This document shows, piece after piece, positions 48,230 to 56,127 of a stretch of DNA of 63,564 nucleotides. The DNA lies in the NCBI GenBank assembly GCA_947625935.1, contig CANQQE010000013.1, forward strand, positions 1 through 63,564, read 5' to 3'. The notes under the pieces were generated by a model. The model made no database searches, was not told the origin of the DNA, and saw nothing but the letters and a program-made list of their open reading frames with translations. A program made the position numbers and the translations under genes. The DNA comes from an uncultured Muribaculaceae bacterium. GTDB taxonomy: Bacteria; Bacteroidota; Bacteroidia; Bacteroidales; Muribaculaceae. How positions within the stretch are numbered: the stretch's first letter is position 1; every line of letters starts with the position of its first letter.

Positions 48230-49474
48230 ATGGCTGTAAAACTATACGAGCATCAAAAAGAAGCTATTGAAAAATTGAAAAACGGCTCCGTCCTTTGTGG
48301 CGGGGTCGGTTCTGGAAAATCCATAGCAGCTTTGGCTTATTATATGATATTTATATGTTACGGTAGTGTAGACTTCGATGGATACCGAGGATTGACAGAA
48401 TACTTTCCTATGGAAGACCCAAAAGATTTATACATTATAACAACTGCTCAGAAAAGAGATAAGCACGAATGGGATAAGGAATGTATAAAATTTATGTTAA
48501 CGCCAAATAGTCCTGAAGCATCTCATTCTGGTGTTAGAGTTACAATAGACAGTTGGAATAACATCAAAAAATATAGCAAAGTTTACAACGCCTTTTTTAT
48601 TTTTGATGAACAGCGTGTAATTGGCAAAGGAGCTTGGGTTAAAGCATTTTTGGATATTTCAAGAAAGAACCAATGGATATTGTTATCAGCAACCCCGGGA
48701 GATCAATGGAGTGATTATATTCCTGTCTTCGTTGCAAATGGGTTTGTTAGAAACAAAACAGAATTCTATAACAAATATTGTGTATTCAGTAGAGTAACAA
48801 AGTATCCGAAAATTGACAGATACCTAGAAGAAGCTACTTTGGAGTATTTCAAAAATAAAATCTTAGTTCCTATGGAAGATTTTAGAGATACAGTTCGAAG
48901 AAACATAAATGTTATATGTGACTATGACAGAGAAACATACAAAAAGATATTTCGAGAACGTTGGGATCCGTATGACGATACACCAATAGAAGAAGGAAGT
49001 AGATTTATATTTCTGTTAAGAAAGTGTGTTAACTCTGACCTATCAAGAATAGTTGAGATAGATAGAATTATGCATCAACACGACAGGGCAATTATATTTT
49101 ACAATTTCAACTATGAGCTTGATATACTAAGGAATTACTGCGAGTCTACAAACTTTCCTTATGGTGAGTGGAACGGACAGAAACACGAAGAACTTCCAAA
49201 CGGACCTAGATGGCTGTATCTTGTTCAGTATACTGCTGGAAGTGAAGGATGGAACTGTACAGTTTGCGACACTGTTATATTTTACAGTCAGACTTACAGC
49301 TACAGAACTCTCGAACAAGCTATGGGAAGAATTGATAGAATAGATACGACTTATAGAGAACTATTTTACTATCATCTTAGAAGTATGTCATCCATCGACT
49401 TAGCAATAAACAGAAAACTGAAAGACAAGAAAAAATTTAATGAGAATAATTTTATAAAGAAGGTGTTTATATGA
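48230..49474 (+). CDS. SF2 (SNF2/DEAD-like) DNA helicase
   Basis: 414 residues from ATG 48230 (AGGGGA about 7 bases upstream; TTG 48212 would be the longer start). Motif I GGVGSGKS with K30, motif II D126-E-Q-R, motif III SATP (153-156), motif VI region QAMGRIDRID with G366 and R367/R370. It is a compact two-RecA-domain helicase of the kind encoded with phage replication or recombination genes. It probably acts in recombination, fork restart or replication. The next gene overlaps its stop. Confidence 0.85.
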   Translation: MAVKLYEHQKEAIEKLKNGSVLCGGVGSGKSIAALAYYMIFICYGSVDFDGYRGLTEYFPMEDPKDLYIITTAQKRDKHEWDKECIKFMLTPNSPEASHSGVRVTIDSWNNIKKYSKVYNAFFIFDEQRVIGKGAWVKAFLDISRKNQWILLSATPGDQWSDYIPVFVANGFVRNKTEFYNKYCVFSRVTKYPKIDRYLEEATLEYFKNKILVPMEDFRDTVRRNINVICDYDRETYKKIFRERWDPYDDTPIEEGSRFIFLLRKCVNSDLSRIVEIDRIMHQHDRAIIFYNFNYELDILRNYCESTNFPYGEWNGQKHEELPNGPRWLYLVQYTAGSEGWNCTVCDTVIFYSQTYSYRTLEQAMGRIDRIDTTYRELFYYHLRSMSSIDLAINRKLKDKKKFNENNFIKKVFI

Positions 49475-49611
49475 ATAAAGATTCAGAAATTTACTTAGAA
49501 AAATATTGTATCAAGCATAAACTTACAAAAGAACAAGCTATGGAGCATTTACTAGTTAAAGGTGTGCTTGAAATGTACGAAAAGAAAGAACAGAAAGAAG
49601 CTGACGTTTAA
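49471..49611 (+). CDS. Small helical protein coupled to the helicase
   Basis: 46 residues; ATG 49471 overlaps the helicase stop (ATGA). Charged and helical (IYLEKYCIKHKLTKEQAMEHLLVKGVLEMYEKKEQKE). May be a helicase partner; function unknown. Confidence 0.55.
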   Translation: MNKDSEIYLEKYCIKHKLTKEQAMEHLLVKGVLEMYEKKEQKEADV

Positions 49612-49617
49612 AACCAA

Positions 49618-49648
49618 TTCGCAAAAATTTCTTCTTCTTTAATAGAAG
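49618..49648 (+). promoter_or_regulatory. Early promoter-like element (last copy)
   Basis: TTCGCA, 14 bases, TTTAAT, AGAAG. As at 42490, a terminator-like hairpin follows immediately. Confidence 0.65.
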
Positions 49649-49685
49649 GGAAGGGGTAGAGTGTCGCCTCTTCCTTTTATTTTTG
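49649..49685 (+). terminator. Possible attenuator hairpin in the nuclease leader
   Basis: GGAAGGGG/CCTCTTCC around TAGAGTGTCG, then TTTTATTTTT. Promoter-like element on one side, nuclease gene on the other. Confidence 0.55.
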
Positions 49686-49704
49686 GTTATTCGAGGTGAT
49701 AAAT

Positions 49705-50001
49705 ATGAGAGAATCGGAATTCCAGAAAACAATAAAGAGAAAAATAAAAGACAGATTACCAGATTCAATCATATTAAAAAATGATCCAAACTGTATTCAG
49801 GGTGTTCCAGATTTGCTAGTTTTATGGCAAGACAAATGGGCAGCTTTAGAATGCAAGAGATCGAAAAAAGCATCTCGCAGACCAAATCAAGAATATTATG
49901 TGAATAAAATGAACGAGATGGCTTTTGCTTCTTTTATATTTCCAGAGAATGTTGGTGAGGTATTGGATGCAATGGAACAATCATTCAAGAGAGGTACCTG
50001 A
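49705..50001 (+). CDS. VRR-NUC type nuclease
   Basis: 98 residues from ATG 49705 (GAGGTGAT upstream; the GTG at 49696 lies inside that site). The core GVPDLLVLWQDKWAALECKRS gives the PD-(D/E)xK pattern of VRR-NUC: Asp of PDL, then E-x-K. Length is normal for stand-alone phage members. Probably acts on DNA junctions or recombination intermediates. Confidence 0.8.
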   Translation: MRESEFQKTIKRKIKDRLPDSIILKNDPNCIQGVPDLLVLWQDKWAALECKRSKKASRRPNQEYYVNKMNEMAFASFIFPENVGEVLDAMEQSFKRGT

Positions 50002-50539
50002 AGGATCACACGCATTTCTAGGTGCTTCTAAGTATTCGTGGTTAAATTATACCGACGAACAAATAGCAGAGGCTTATGCTAATTATTTAGCAATAAAGAG
50101 AGGAACTGAATTACACGCCCTTGCTAGAGATCTTATAAAACAAGGAATCCCATTGAGAGATACCAAACATACTTTTAATATGTATGTTAATGATTGTGTG
50201 TTCTATGGAATGAAACCAGAAGTTCCTCTATATTATTCTAAATATTGCTATGGAACGGCGGACGCTATAAGATTCCTAGACGAAGATAGAAAACTTATGA
50301 TATTCGATTTGAAGACGGGTAAAAATCCCGCCTCTATGAAGCAGTTGATTATTTACGCTGCTTTATTTTGTCTCGAATATTCTGACGAGTTTTCGCTAAT
50401 GAGAGCTATTGAATTACGGAAATACCAGAACAATGATATTGAAATATACACTCCTGAAATAAATGAGATCGTTCCTGTTATGGACAAAATTGTATATTTT
50501 GATAAAATATTAACGAAACTTGACAAAGGGGATCGGTAG
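49967..50539 (+). CDS. PD-(D/E)xK exonuclease, RecB/Cas4-like
   Basis: 190 residues from ATG 49967 (GGTGAGG 6 bases upstream), overlapping the VRR-NUC gene in another frame. RGTELHALARDLIKQG supplies the N-terminal His, and YGTADAIRFLDEDRKLMIFDLKTGK gives the G-T-x-D ... D-x-K-T active site. KQLIIYAALFCLEY follows as in RecB-type nucleases. No 4Fe-4S Cys cluster is visible, so it is not a typical Cas4. Likely role in recombination or DNA end processing. Confidence 0.75.
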   Translation: MQWNNHSREVPEGSHAFLGASKYSWLNYTDEQIAEAYANYLAIKRGTELHALARDLIKQGIPLRDTKHTFNMYVNDCVFYGMKPEVPLYYSKYCYGTADAIRFLDEDRKLMIFDLKTGKNPASMKQLIIYAALFCLEYSDEFSLMRAIELRKYQNNDIEIYTPEINEIVPVMDKIVYFDKILTKLDKGDR

Positions 50540-50541
50540 CT

Positions 50542-53391
50542 ATGTATTATGAAGACGAGCTTATGCACGTTGGCGTTGCTCACGATGCTAATCCACCAGG
50601 AAGAGGTTCTGGAAGATTTGGATATGGAACTGGTGAAAATCCAGGACAACGTGATTTTACATTTACTTCTCAGGTTAATAAGTATCGTGAAGCCGGTCTT
50701 AAGGATGGAGAAATTGCAAAAATTCTGTTAGGTCCATACGCGACGTCAAATAACCTTAGGGCAAAGCTTTCTATCGAGTCCTCTGAGCAAAGAAAATTAA
50801 ATATTGAAAAGGCAATGGAACTCTACCAAAAAACTGGTAACAAATCAGAAGTTGCCAGGATGATGGGCGTTAGAGAATCTGTTGTTAGATATTGGTTAGA
50901 TCCGGCTGTAAAAGACCAAAATACGAAATATGAGAACACAGCAAATGCAATAAAAGAAGTAATTAAAAGACACGCTAACGACGACAGCAAAGGTATGATC
51001 GATGTTAGTAAAAGTACTGAATTATATTTGGGAGTTACTGACAATACCAAAAAAGTTGCACTTGCTATGCTTCAAGAAGAAGGATATTTAGTTACAACAA
51101 CTAAAATACCAGCTGGTAATCACGAAATAAAAATTAATGTGGTTGCACCTCCTGGTACTACTTGGTCGGATGTTCAAAAGAATAAATTTAATATTGCGCC
51201 AATAGACACATTCTCACCAGACAAAGGGAAGGAATGGTTTGTACCTGAATCCCCGCAGTCAATAGATTCTAAGAGAATCTTTGTAAGATATGGCGATGAA
51301 GGCGGAAAAGCAAAAGATGGTGTAATAGAATTAAGAAAAGGTGTTGATGATCTTAACCTTGGAAACAGTCAATATGCTCAGGTTAGAATTTCTGTTGATG
51401 GGACTCATTATATGAAAGGTATGGCTATATACTCTGATGATGTTCCCGAAGGTTATGATCTAATTTATAACACAAATAAGGCTCACGGAACTCCTTTAGT
51501 TTCTAAAGACGGAGGTAAAGAAGTTCTTAAACCTATGAAAGTTAACGAAGCGACAGGAGAAATAGACCAGAACAATCCGTTTGGTGCGTTGATTAAAGGG
51601 CCAAAGAATGTCGATGGTGTTCTCACTGGAGCTGGTCAGTCTCACTATGTGGACAAAAATGGCAAAACTCAGTTATCTGCTATAAACAAGATAAGAGAAG
51701 AGGGAGATTGGGACACTTGGTCTAGAAATTTGTCAGCCCAGTTCCTATCAAAACAACCTTTGAAACTTATTAATCAGCAGATTGATTTGTCAGTTAGTCA
51801 AAAGAAATTGGAACTTGAGGAGATAAATTCTTTAACAAATAAAGTAATCAAAAAGAAATTGCTTGAAGATTATGCAGCAGAATGTGATAGAGCAGCTGCT
51901 GACTTGTCGGTTAAAGGATTTAAGAACCAGGCTTATCAAGTTCTGTTGCCTTTAACATCGATAAAAGATGACGAAGTATATGCACCAAACTACAAACAAG
52001 GAGATTTAGTTGCTCTTGTTAGGTATCCTCACGCTGGTACATTTGAGATACCTTTACTTAAAGTAAACAATGAACTAGCAGAAGGTAAGACTGTAGTTGG
52101 TAATTCTAAAGATGCTGTTGGTATAAACACAAAGGTTGCGAAACAGCTTTCAGGAGCAGACTTCGACGGCGACTTCGTCGCTGTAATACCAGTAGCTTCC
52201 AATAAACTTGGATTAAAAGCTACAAAGCCATTAAAGGATCTTGAGAACTTCGATCCGGACATATACTCACTACCAGATTCAGTACCCAAAGTTAAGCATA
52301 GAACTATGCAGAACGAGATGGGTAAAGTATCTAATCTTATAACTGATATGACTATAGGTGGAGCTACTAACAACGACATAATCAGAGCTGTTAAACACTC
52401 AATGGTTGTGATAGACTCAGAGAAGCATCACTATGACTACAAGAAGTCAGCACAAGACAACAACATCTCTCAGTTAAAGAAGGATTACCAGGGTAGAGCT
52501 GATGCTGGTGCCTCAACTATAATCTCTCAGGCCGGTGCTAATAAGAGAATACCTGAACGTAGAGAGATAACAGATACCTATAAGATGACACCGGAGGAGC
52601 TAGAGATATGGAACCGTGGGGATAGAGTATTCAGAGAGACCGGACGACTAATAAAGAAAAAGATAACAGACCCAGCGGATATGACAGAGGATGAACTTAA
52701 ACTGCACAATGCTGGAAAGAAAGTGTATAGAACGACAAATAAACTTGCGTTGACTGAAGTAAATGGTATGGATACCGTATCAGATGCAAGAGACCTTGTT
52801 CGAGATAAGACTAATCTAAAAGAGATGGCTTATGCCAGATATGCTAATGATCTAAAAGATATGGCTAGGCAAGCAAGGAAAGCTTCTCGTTCTATAACAC
52901 CTGACAAAGTCAACCAAGAGGCCAAGAAGGAGTATACCCCCGAGATAGCTGACCTAGAAGCGCAATTGAGGACTGCTCAGAAGAACAATCCAAGAGAACG
53001 TACAGCCCAGACTATGATGAACCTTAAGTTTAACGAGGTATGCGAATCAAACCCAGGTATGGACTACGAACACAAACAAAGAGAGAAAGCTCGTATCTTG
53101 AACGAATGTAGAGCAGCTGTTGGTGCTCATAGAGAAGAGATACAGATTTCAGACAGACAATGGGAAGCAATACAAGCAGGAGCAATTACTCATAACAAAG
53201 TTCGTGAGATCTTGCTTAATACAAATCAAGATAAGTTTAAGCAAAGAGCAATGCCAAAGAAGAACAATAATGAGTTAACCCCTGCCCAAGCTTCTTATTT
53301 ACGTAGTATGCTAGCTTCTGGAATGTTCACCAATTCAGAGATTGCTGATCGTTTAGGTGTTTCAGTATCAACAGTTATCAATTACAAATAA
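50542..53391 (+). CDS. Double-psi beta-barrel RNA polymerase-like protein with virion-type tag
   Basis: 949 residues. The active-site signature A539-D-F-D-G-D544 is preceded by VALVRYPHAGTFEIPLL (R494-x-P496) and followed by FVAVIPV. This has the same layout as the catalytic barrel of RNAP beta-prime (NRAPTLHR ... NADFDGDQMAVHVPL) and of single-chain QDE-1/YonO-type polymerases. N-terminus DELMHVGVAHDANPPGRGSGRFGYGTGE resembles the tag of virion proteins downstream. Helix-turn-helix-like segments lie at about 50-75, 90-122 and 918-949. It lies between replication and packaging genes. Best guess: a DNA-dependent RNA polymerase, perhaps carried in the virion. A DNA-binding protein with a decayed barrel is the alternative, but the triad is intact. 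Confidence 0.7.
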   Translation: MYYEDELMHVGVAHDANPPGRGSGRFGYGTGENPGQRDFTFTSQVNKYREAGLKDGEIAKILLGPYATSNNLRAKLSIESSEQRKLNIEKAMELYQKTGNKSEVARMMGVRESVVRYWLDPAVKDQNTKYENTANAIKEVIKRHANDDSKGMIDVSKSTELYLGVTDNTKKVALAMLQEEGYLVTTTKIPAGNHEIKINVVAPPGTTWSDVQKNKFNIAPIDTFSPDKGKEWFVPESPQSIDSKRIFVRYGDEGGKAKDGVIELRKGVDDLNLGNSQYAQVRISVDGTHYMKGMAIYSDDVPEGYDLIYNTNKAHGTPLVSKDGGKEVLKPMKVNEATGEIDQNNPFGALIKGPKNVDGVLTGAGQSHYVDKNGKTQLSAINKIREEGDWDTWSRNLSAQFLSKQPLKLINQQIDLSVSQKKLELEEINSLTNKVIKKKLLEDYAAECDRAAADLSVKGFKNQAYQVLLPLTSIKDDEVYAPNYKQGDLVALVRYPHAGTFEIPLLKVNNELAEGKTVVGNSKDAVGINTKVAKQLSGADFDGDFVAVIPVASNKLGLKATKPLKDLENFDPDIYSLPDSVPKVKHRTMQNEMGKVSNLITDMTIGGATNNDIIRAVKHSMVVIDSEKHHYDYKKSAQDNNISQLKKDYQGRADAGASTIISQAGANKRIPERREITDTYKMTPEELEIWNRGDRVFRETGRLIKKKITDPADMTEDELKLHNAGKKVYRTTNKLALTEVNGMDTVSDARDLVRDKTNLKEMAYARYANDLKDMARQARKASRSITPDKVNQEAKKEYTPEIADLEAQLRTAQKNNPRERTAQTMMNLKFNEVCESNPGMDYEHKQREKARILNECRAAVGAHREEIQISDRQWEAIQAGAITHNKVREILLNTNQDKFKQRAMPKKNNNELTPAQASYLRSMLASGMFTNSEIADRLGVSVSTVINYK

Positions 53392-53426
53392 CAAAGAAAT
53401 CAATCAATTGAAAGGAAGTTACGCTT

Positions 53427-53678
53427 ATGGATGGGGATTTTATGCTTTCAACTTATGATAACCCTTTTAATCCATTTGATGACTTTGTTAGATGGATGAA
53501 AGAAGATCTGAGGCTAAGGCACGACTGTTGCGGGTACCTAGCTAGAGAAGCTATGACATCTGACGTTGCTGATGAAGAAGCAAATGATTCAGCAGTTGTT
53601 GAAGCAGCAAAAAGAATAGTTTCAAGAGAACCAACAATTTATAGAATAGTCTATCAAAAAGATTTTGTACAAACATAA
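53427..53678 (+). CDS. Small conserved phage protein, unknown
   Basis: 83 residues after AAAGGAAG. LSTYDNPFNPFDDFVRWMKEDLRLRHDCCGYLAREA is a pattern I associate with small proteins near packaging genes of gut phages. Helical; no function known. Confidence 0.6.
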   Translation: MDGDFMLSTYDNPFNPFDDFVRWMKEDLRLRHDCCGYLAREAMTSDVADEEANDSAVVEAAKRIVSREPTIYRIVYQKDFVQT

Positions 53679-54035
53679 AACTAAATAATTTTGCCTTTAA
53701 CGTTTAATTTCATATTTTTAGTCCTTTCCTTAGGCGGTCAACTGCTAAAAGTAGGTGTAGGGGGGTCTAGTTTAAAAGATACCCCCCTTGTGATCGCCGC
53801 CCACTTTGAAAAAGCTCCGGAGGGACTATTGATATTTTGCCTTTCAACTTTTTTAAAGGGCTCTTATGGAATTCCGGTGGCTTAAAAAGCATTGTATGAC
53901 TTTTTACCTCCCAATCTAACATATATTTCTCCTTAAAATATTGTGTTGACTACGTAAAGACCATAACAAAGTCATTGTAATCTCCATAAAAGTCCTTTAA
54001 AGGTGTTGACAAGTAGAAGTAAGGGAGGTAATTCT
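53679..54035 (+). other. Structured non-coding region before the small terminase; candidate cos/pac
   Basis: No credible gene. It contains a predicted three-way junction (53733-53798), the palindrome CTCCGGAG near 53815, and TTGAC-containing AT-rich sequence near 53945 and 54005. Directly upstream of the small terminase is the usual location of a packaging site or a late promoter. Which of these it is cannot be decided from sequence. Confidence 0.4.
53733..53798 (+). ncRNA. Predicted three-way-junction element
   Basis: Outer stem GGCGGTCA (53733-40) / TGATCGCC (53791-98), 8 pairs. Inner hairpin CTGC-TAAAA-GTAG (53742-54). Second inner hairpin GGGGGGT (53760-66) / ACCCCCC (53781-87). It stands out from the AT-rich surroundings. 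Could act as RNA (regulatory or packaging) or as a DNA site. Confidence 0.45.
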
Positions 54036-54362
54036 ATGGCAAACAAGGCTAGAACACCAGAAGCTATGGAGGGATATTTAGTAAACCTGGCAATGAAGAA
54101 CGCAGAACGACAACTTGAAAGCGGAAAAGCTTCATCGCAACTCATTTGTCATTTCTTAAAACTGGGAACTGAGCGTGAAAGGCTCAACAACGAGAAGCTA
54201 AGAAGTGATCTAAAGGTTGCAGAAGCAAAAATTAAGACAATGGAGTCAGCAGAGCGTTCAGCAAAGCTATACGAAGAAGCAATACAGGCATTCAAGTCAT
54301 ACTCGGGCTCAAGAGAACCAGAGGAGTACTACGACGATGAGACACACCAGAACTTACAATGA
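54036..54362 (+). CDS. Terminase small subunit
   Basis: 108 residues from ATG 54036 after GGGAGGT. An N-terminal helical part (ARTPEAMEGYLVNLAMKNAERQLESGKASSQLICHFLKLGTERERL) is followed by a coiled coil, the layout of small terminases that bind the packaging site and form rings. The position before an HNH gene and the large terminase supports it. Confidence 0.7.
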   Translation: MANKARTPEAMEGYLVNLAMKNAERQLESGKASSQLICHFLKLGTERERLNNEKLRSDLKVAEAKIKTMESAERSAKLYEEAIQAFKSYSGSREPEEYYDDETHQNLQ

Positions 54363-54747
54363 ACTTATTACCATTGACGACTACTATGAACGACTGGAAT
54401 ACCTAATGCTTAAAGGTAGAGTGTCTGAAGCAACATTCGGAGGGCACCGTTATCTTAATCAAATTTTATATTCTTCAAGTGAATGGCAGAAGGTTCGGAG
54501 GGAAGTAATTGTTCGGGACAATGGATGTGATCTAGCACATAAGGATCATCCTATATTTGGAGCAGTTTACATCCATCACTTAGAGCCAATAACGCTTGAA
54601 GATATTCAGGAAAGAAAGCCAATAGTGTTTGACTTGAACAATCTGGTTTGTGTTTCGTTTGACACGCATCAATGTATCCATTACGGAACAGAACCAGAAA
54701 GAGAATGGAAACCAAGAACCGAGAACGACACAATACCTTGGAGGTGA
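54337..54747 (+). CDS. HNH endonuclease
   Basis: 136 residues from ATG 54337, overlapping the small terminase gene. VREVIVRDNGCDL...VYIHHLEPITLEDI...FDLNNLVCVSFDTHQCIHYG supplies H-H, N and H of an HNH nuclease. HNH genes beside terminase genes are known to be needed for cos-type cleavage in several HK97-like phages, so this may be part of the packaging machine. Confidence 0.8.
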   Translation: MRHTRTYNELITIDDYYERLEYLMLKGRVSEATFGGHRYLNQILYSSSEWQKVRREVIVRDNGCDLAHKDHPIFGAVYIHHLEPITLEDIQERKPIVFDLNNLVCVSFDTHQCIHYGTEPEREWKPRTENDTIPWR

Positions 54748-54753
54748 GCAGCT

Positions 54754-54915
54754 ATGAAAAGCAGAAAAAGAAATGACTCTTGGAAAGATTTTAAAGACAA
54801 CAAAAGGAGCCGCACACCTTCAACGGCAGCTGCGTTTACCAATGATATTTTGTCCTGGCTTCCAAAGGGAATACTAGAGGAGTGCACAGCGGAGGTGAGG
54901 CCTTATGGACAATAG
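54754..54915 (+). CDS. Small basic protein, unknown
   Basis: 53 residues behind GGAGGTGAG. Basic N-terminus (KSRKRNDSWKDFKDNKRSRTP), then FTNDILSWLPKGILEECTAEV. Overlaps the next start. Possibly a packaging accessory. Confidence 0.5.
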   Translation: MKSRKRNDSWKDFKDNKRSRTPSTAAAFTNDILSWLPKGILEECTAEVRPYGQ

Positions 54916-55300
54916 AGACGTAAGTTTGAGTATACTGCAATGCACAAAGAAAATGCTAGGACTTCTACCGGAGATGAAAGAATTCGACGTAGATATCTTA
55001 GCATTAATTAATTCTGCGATGTTCACTTTATTCGAGATAGGTGTCATACCAAATGGTGTTAATTACTCAGTAAAAGATGAGGACACACAATATACAGACA
55101 TATTTAGTGGTAAGAATTCTGACGAGATCATCTCAGCTGTTAAGACTTACATTTTTATTAAGGTAAAACTTGGATTCGACATAACGACAACCCCAAGCTC
55201 CGTAATAGACGCTTACGAAAAGATGGAGAAAGAATTGGAATGGCGGTTAAGTGTTCTTGTCGACCATAATGATACGTTTGATGAGGAGGAGAGTAAATGA
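54905..55300 (+). CDS. Head-tail connector (gp6-like)
   Basis: 131 residues. ILQCTKKMLGLLPEMKEFDVDILALINSAMFTLFEIGVIPNGV...AVKTYIFIKVKLGFDITTTPSSVIDAYEKMEKELEWRL is the helical pattern of gp6-like connectors of Clostridium-type phages. These rings sit under the portal. Here the gene lies before the terminase, away from the other neck genes. Confidence 0.65.
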   Translation: MDNRDVSLSILQCTKKMLGLLPEMKEFDVDILALINSAMFTLFEIGVIPNGVNYSVKDEDTQYTDIFSGKNSDEIISAVKTYIFIKVKLGFDITTTPSSVIDAYEKMEKELEWRLSVLVDHNDTFDEEESK

Positions 55301-56109
55301 ATCAGTTTGAAAATTTTTACGAAAACTTAAACACTCCTTTGTCAAATGAACAAACCACTTATTTACCGTGTGTACTCGCATCAGAACTCTACCACCACGG
55401 AATCCTTGGACAAAAGTGGGGAGTAAGAAGATACCAGAATAAAGACGGAAGTCTTACCGAAAAAGGTCGTAAAAGATATTTGAAAATGCGAGATCGGGGA
55501 AAGCCATTAACTGAAGAAGACGATGAAGCTTACAAGAAGTCTATGGTAAAAGCTTTGAGATCTGGTAAAGCTAAAGAAATTGCAAAATTCAAGTACGATT
55601 TGGATAGACCGGAAATTGAAGAAGCTATCAGAAGAATCGACACTTACACAAAGCTTGGAGATGCCGAAAGATGGGAAAAATCCGGTCTAAGAAAAATTGA
55701 GAGGGCTTCAAAGAATCTTAAGATAATAAACGACGCGGCAACTGTCGGAATAGATGCTTATAAAAATTACAAGAGAATAAGTAATGTTCTAAACGGCAGA
55801 CCAATAAATTATGGAATAGAGAAGAGTAAAGACAAAGACGATGATTCAAAGGAAGAGAAGAAAGAAAAGAAAAAAGAGCAATCCAGAGACAACAGTAGTT
55901 CCAGAAACCAGTCTACCAGGACAGGCTCTTTAAGCTTGGGTGAACGTCGAAGAATTTTGGAATCATTGTCCAACAGTAGCGATAGAGAAGCACAGAGACT
56001 TCGAGAAATAAGGAGCCAGAGTCGCGGTCAAAGTTTAAGCTATCCGGAAAATCTTAGTTTAAGTGAAAGAAGGAGACTTCTAGATGAATTAATGAGAGGC
56101 CTTAACTAA
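55297..56109 (+). CDS. Tagged virion-type protein 1
   Basis: 270 residues. After a 28-residue lead comes the tag [33 protein letters not shown] (about 29-62). A helical domain follows (to about 175), then a Lys/Asp/Glu-rich and Ser/Arg-rich disordered region. The C-terminus has two related units, SLSLGERRRILESLSNS and NLSLSERRRLLDELMRG. The tag is widespread in phage proteins near head genes; its function is not established as far as I know. Start overlaps the connector stop. Confidence 0.65.
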   Translation: MNQFENFYENLNTPLSNEQTTYLPCVLASELYHHGILGQKWGVRRYQNKDGSLTEKGRKRYLKMRDRGKPLTEEDDEAYKKSMVKALRSGKAKEIAKFKYDLDRPEIEEAIRRIDTYTKLGDAERWEKSGLRKIERASKNLKIINDAATVGIDAYKNYKRISNVLNGRPINYGIEKSKDKDDDSKEEKKEKKKEQSRDNSSSRNQSTRTGSLSLGERRRILESLSNSSDREAQRLREIRSQSRGQSLSYPENLSLSERRRLLDELMRGLN

Positions 56110-56127
56110 AAAGAAGAGGATGATAGT

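Noticed and set aside
49967-50539. Cas4 identity for the RecB-like nuclease
   Set aside because: The Cys cluster for an iron-sulfur centre is missing and no other CRISPR component is nearby.
53691-53885. 64-residue open frame in the gap before the small terminase
   Set aside because: No ribosome binding site, a TTG-type start, and it runs through the three-way-junction structure. Composition is unlike the neighbouring genes.
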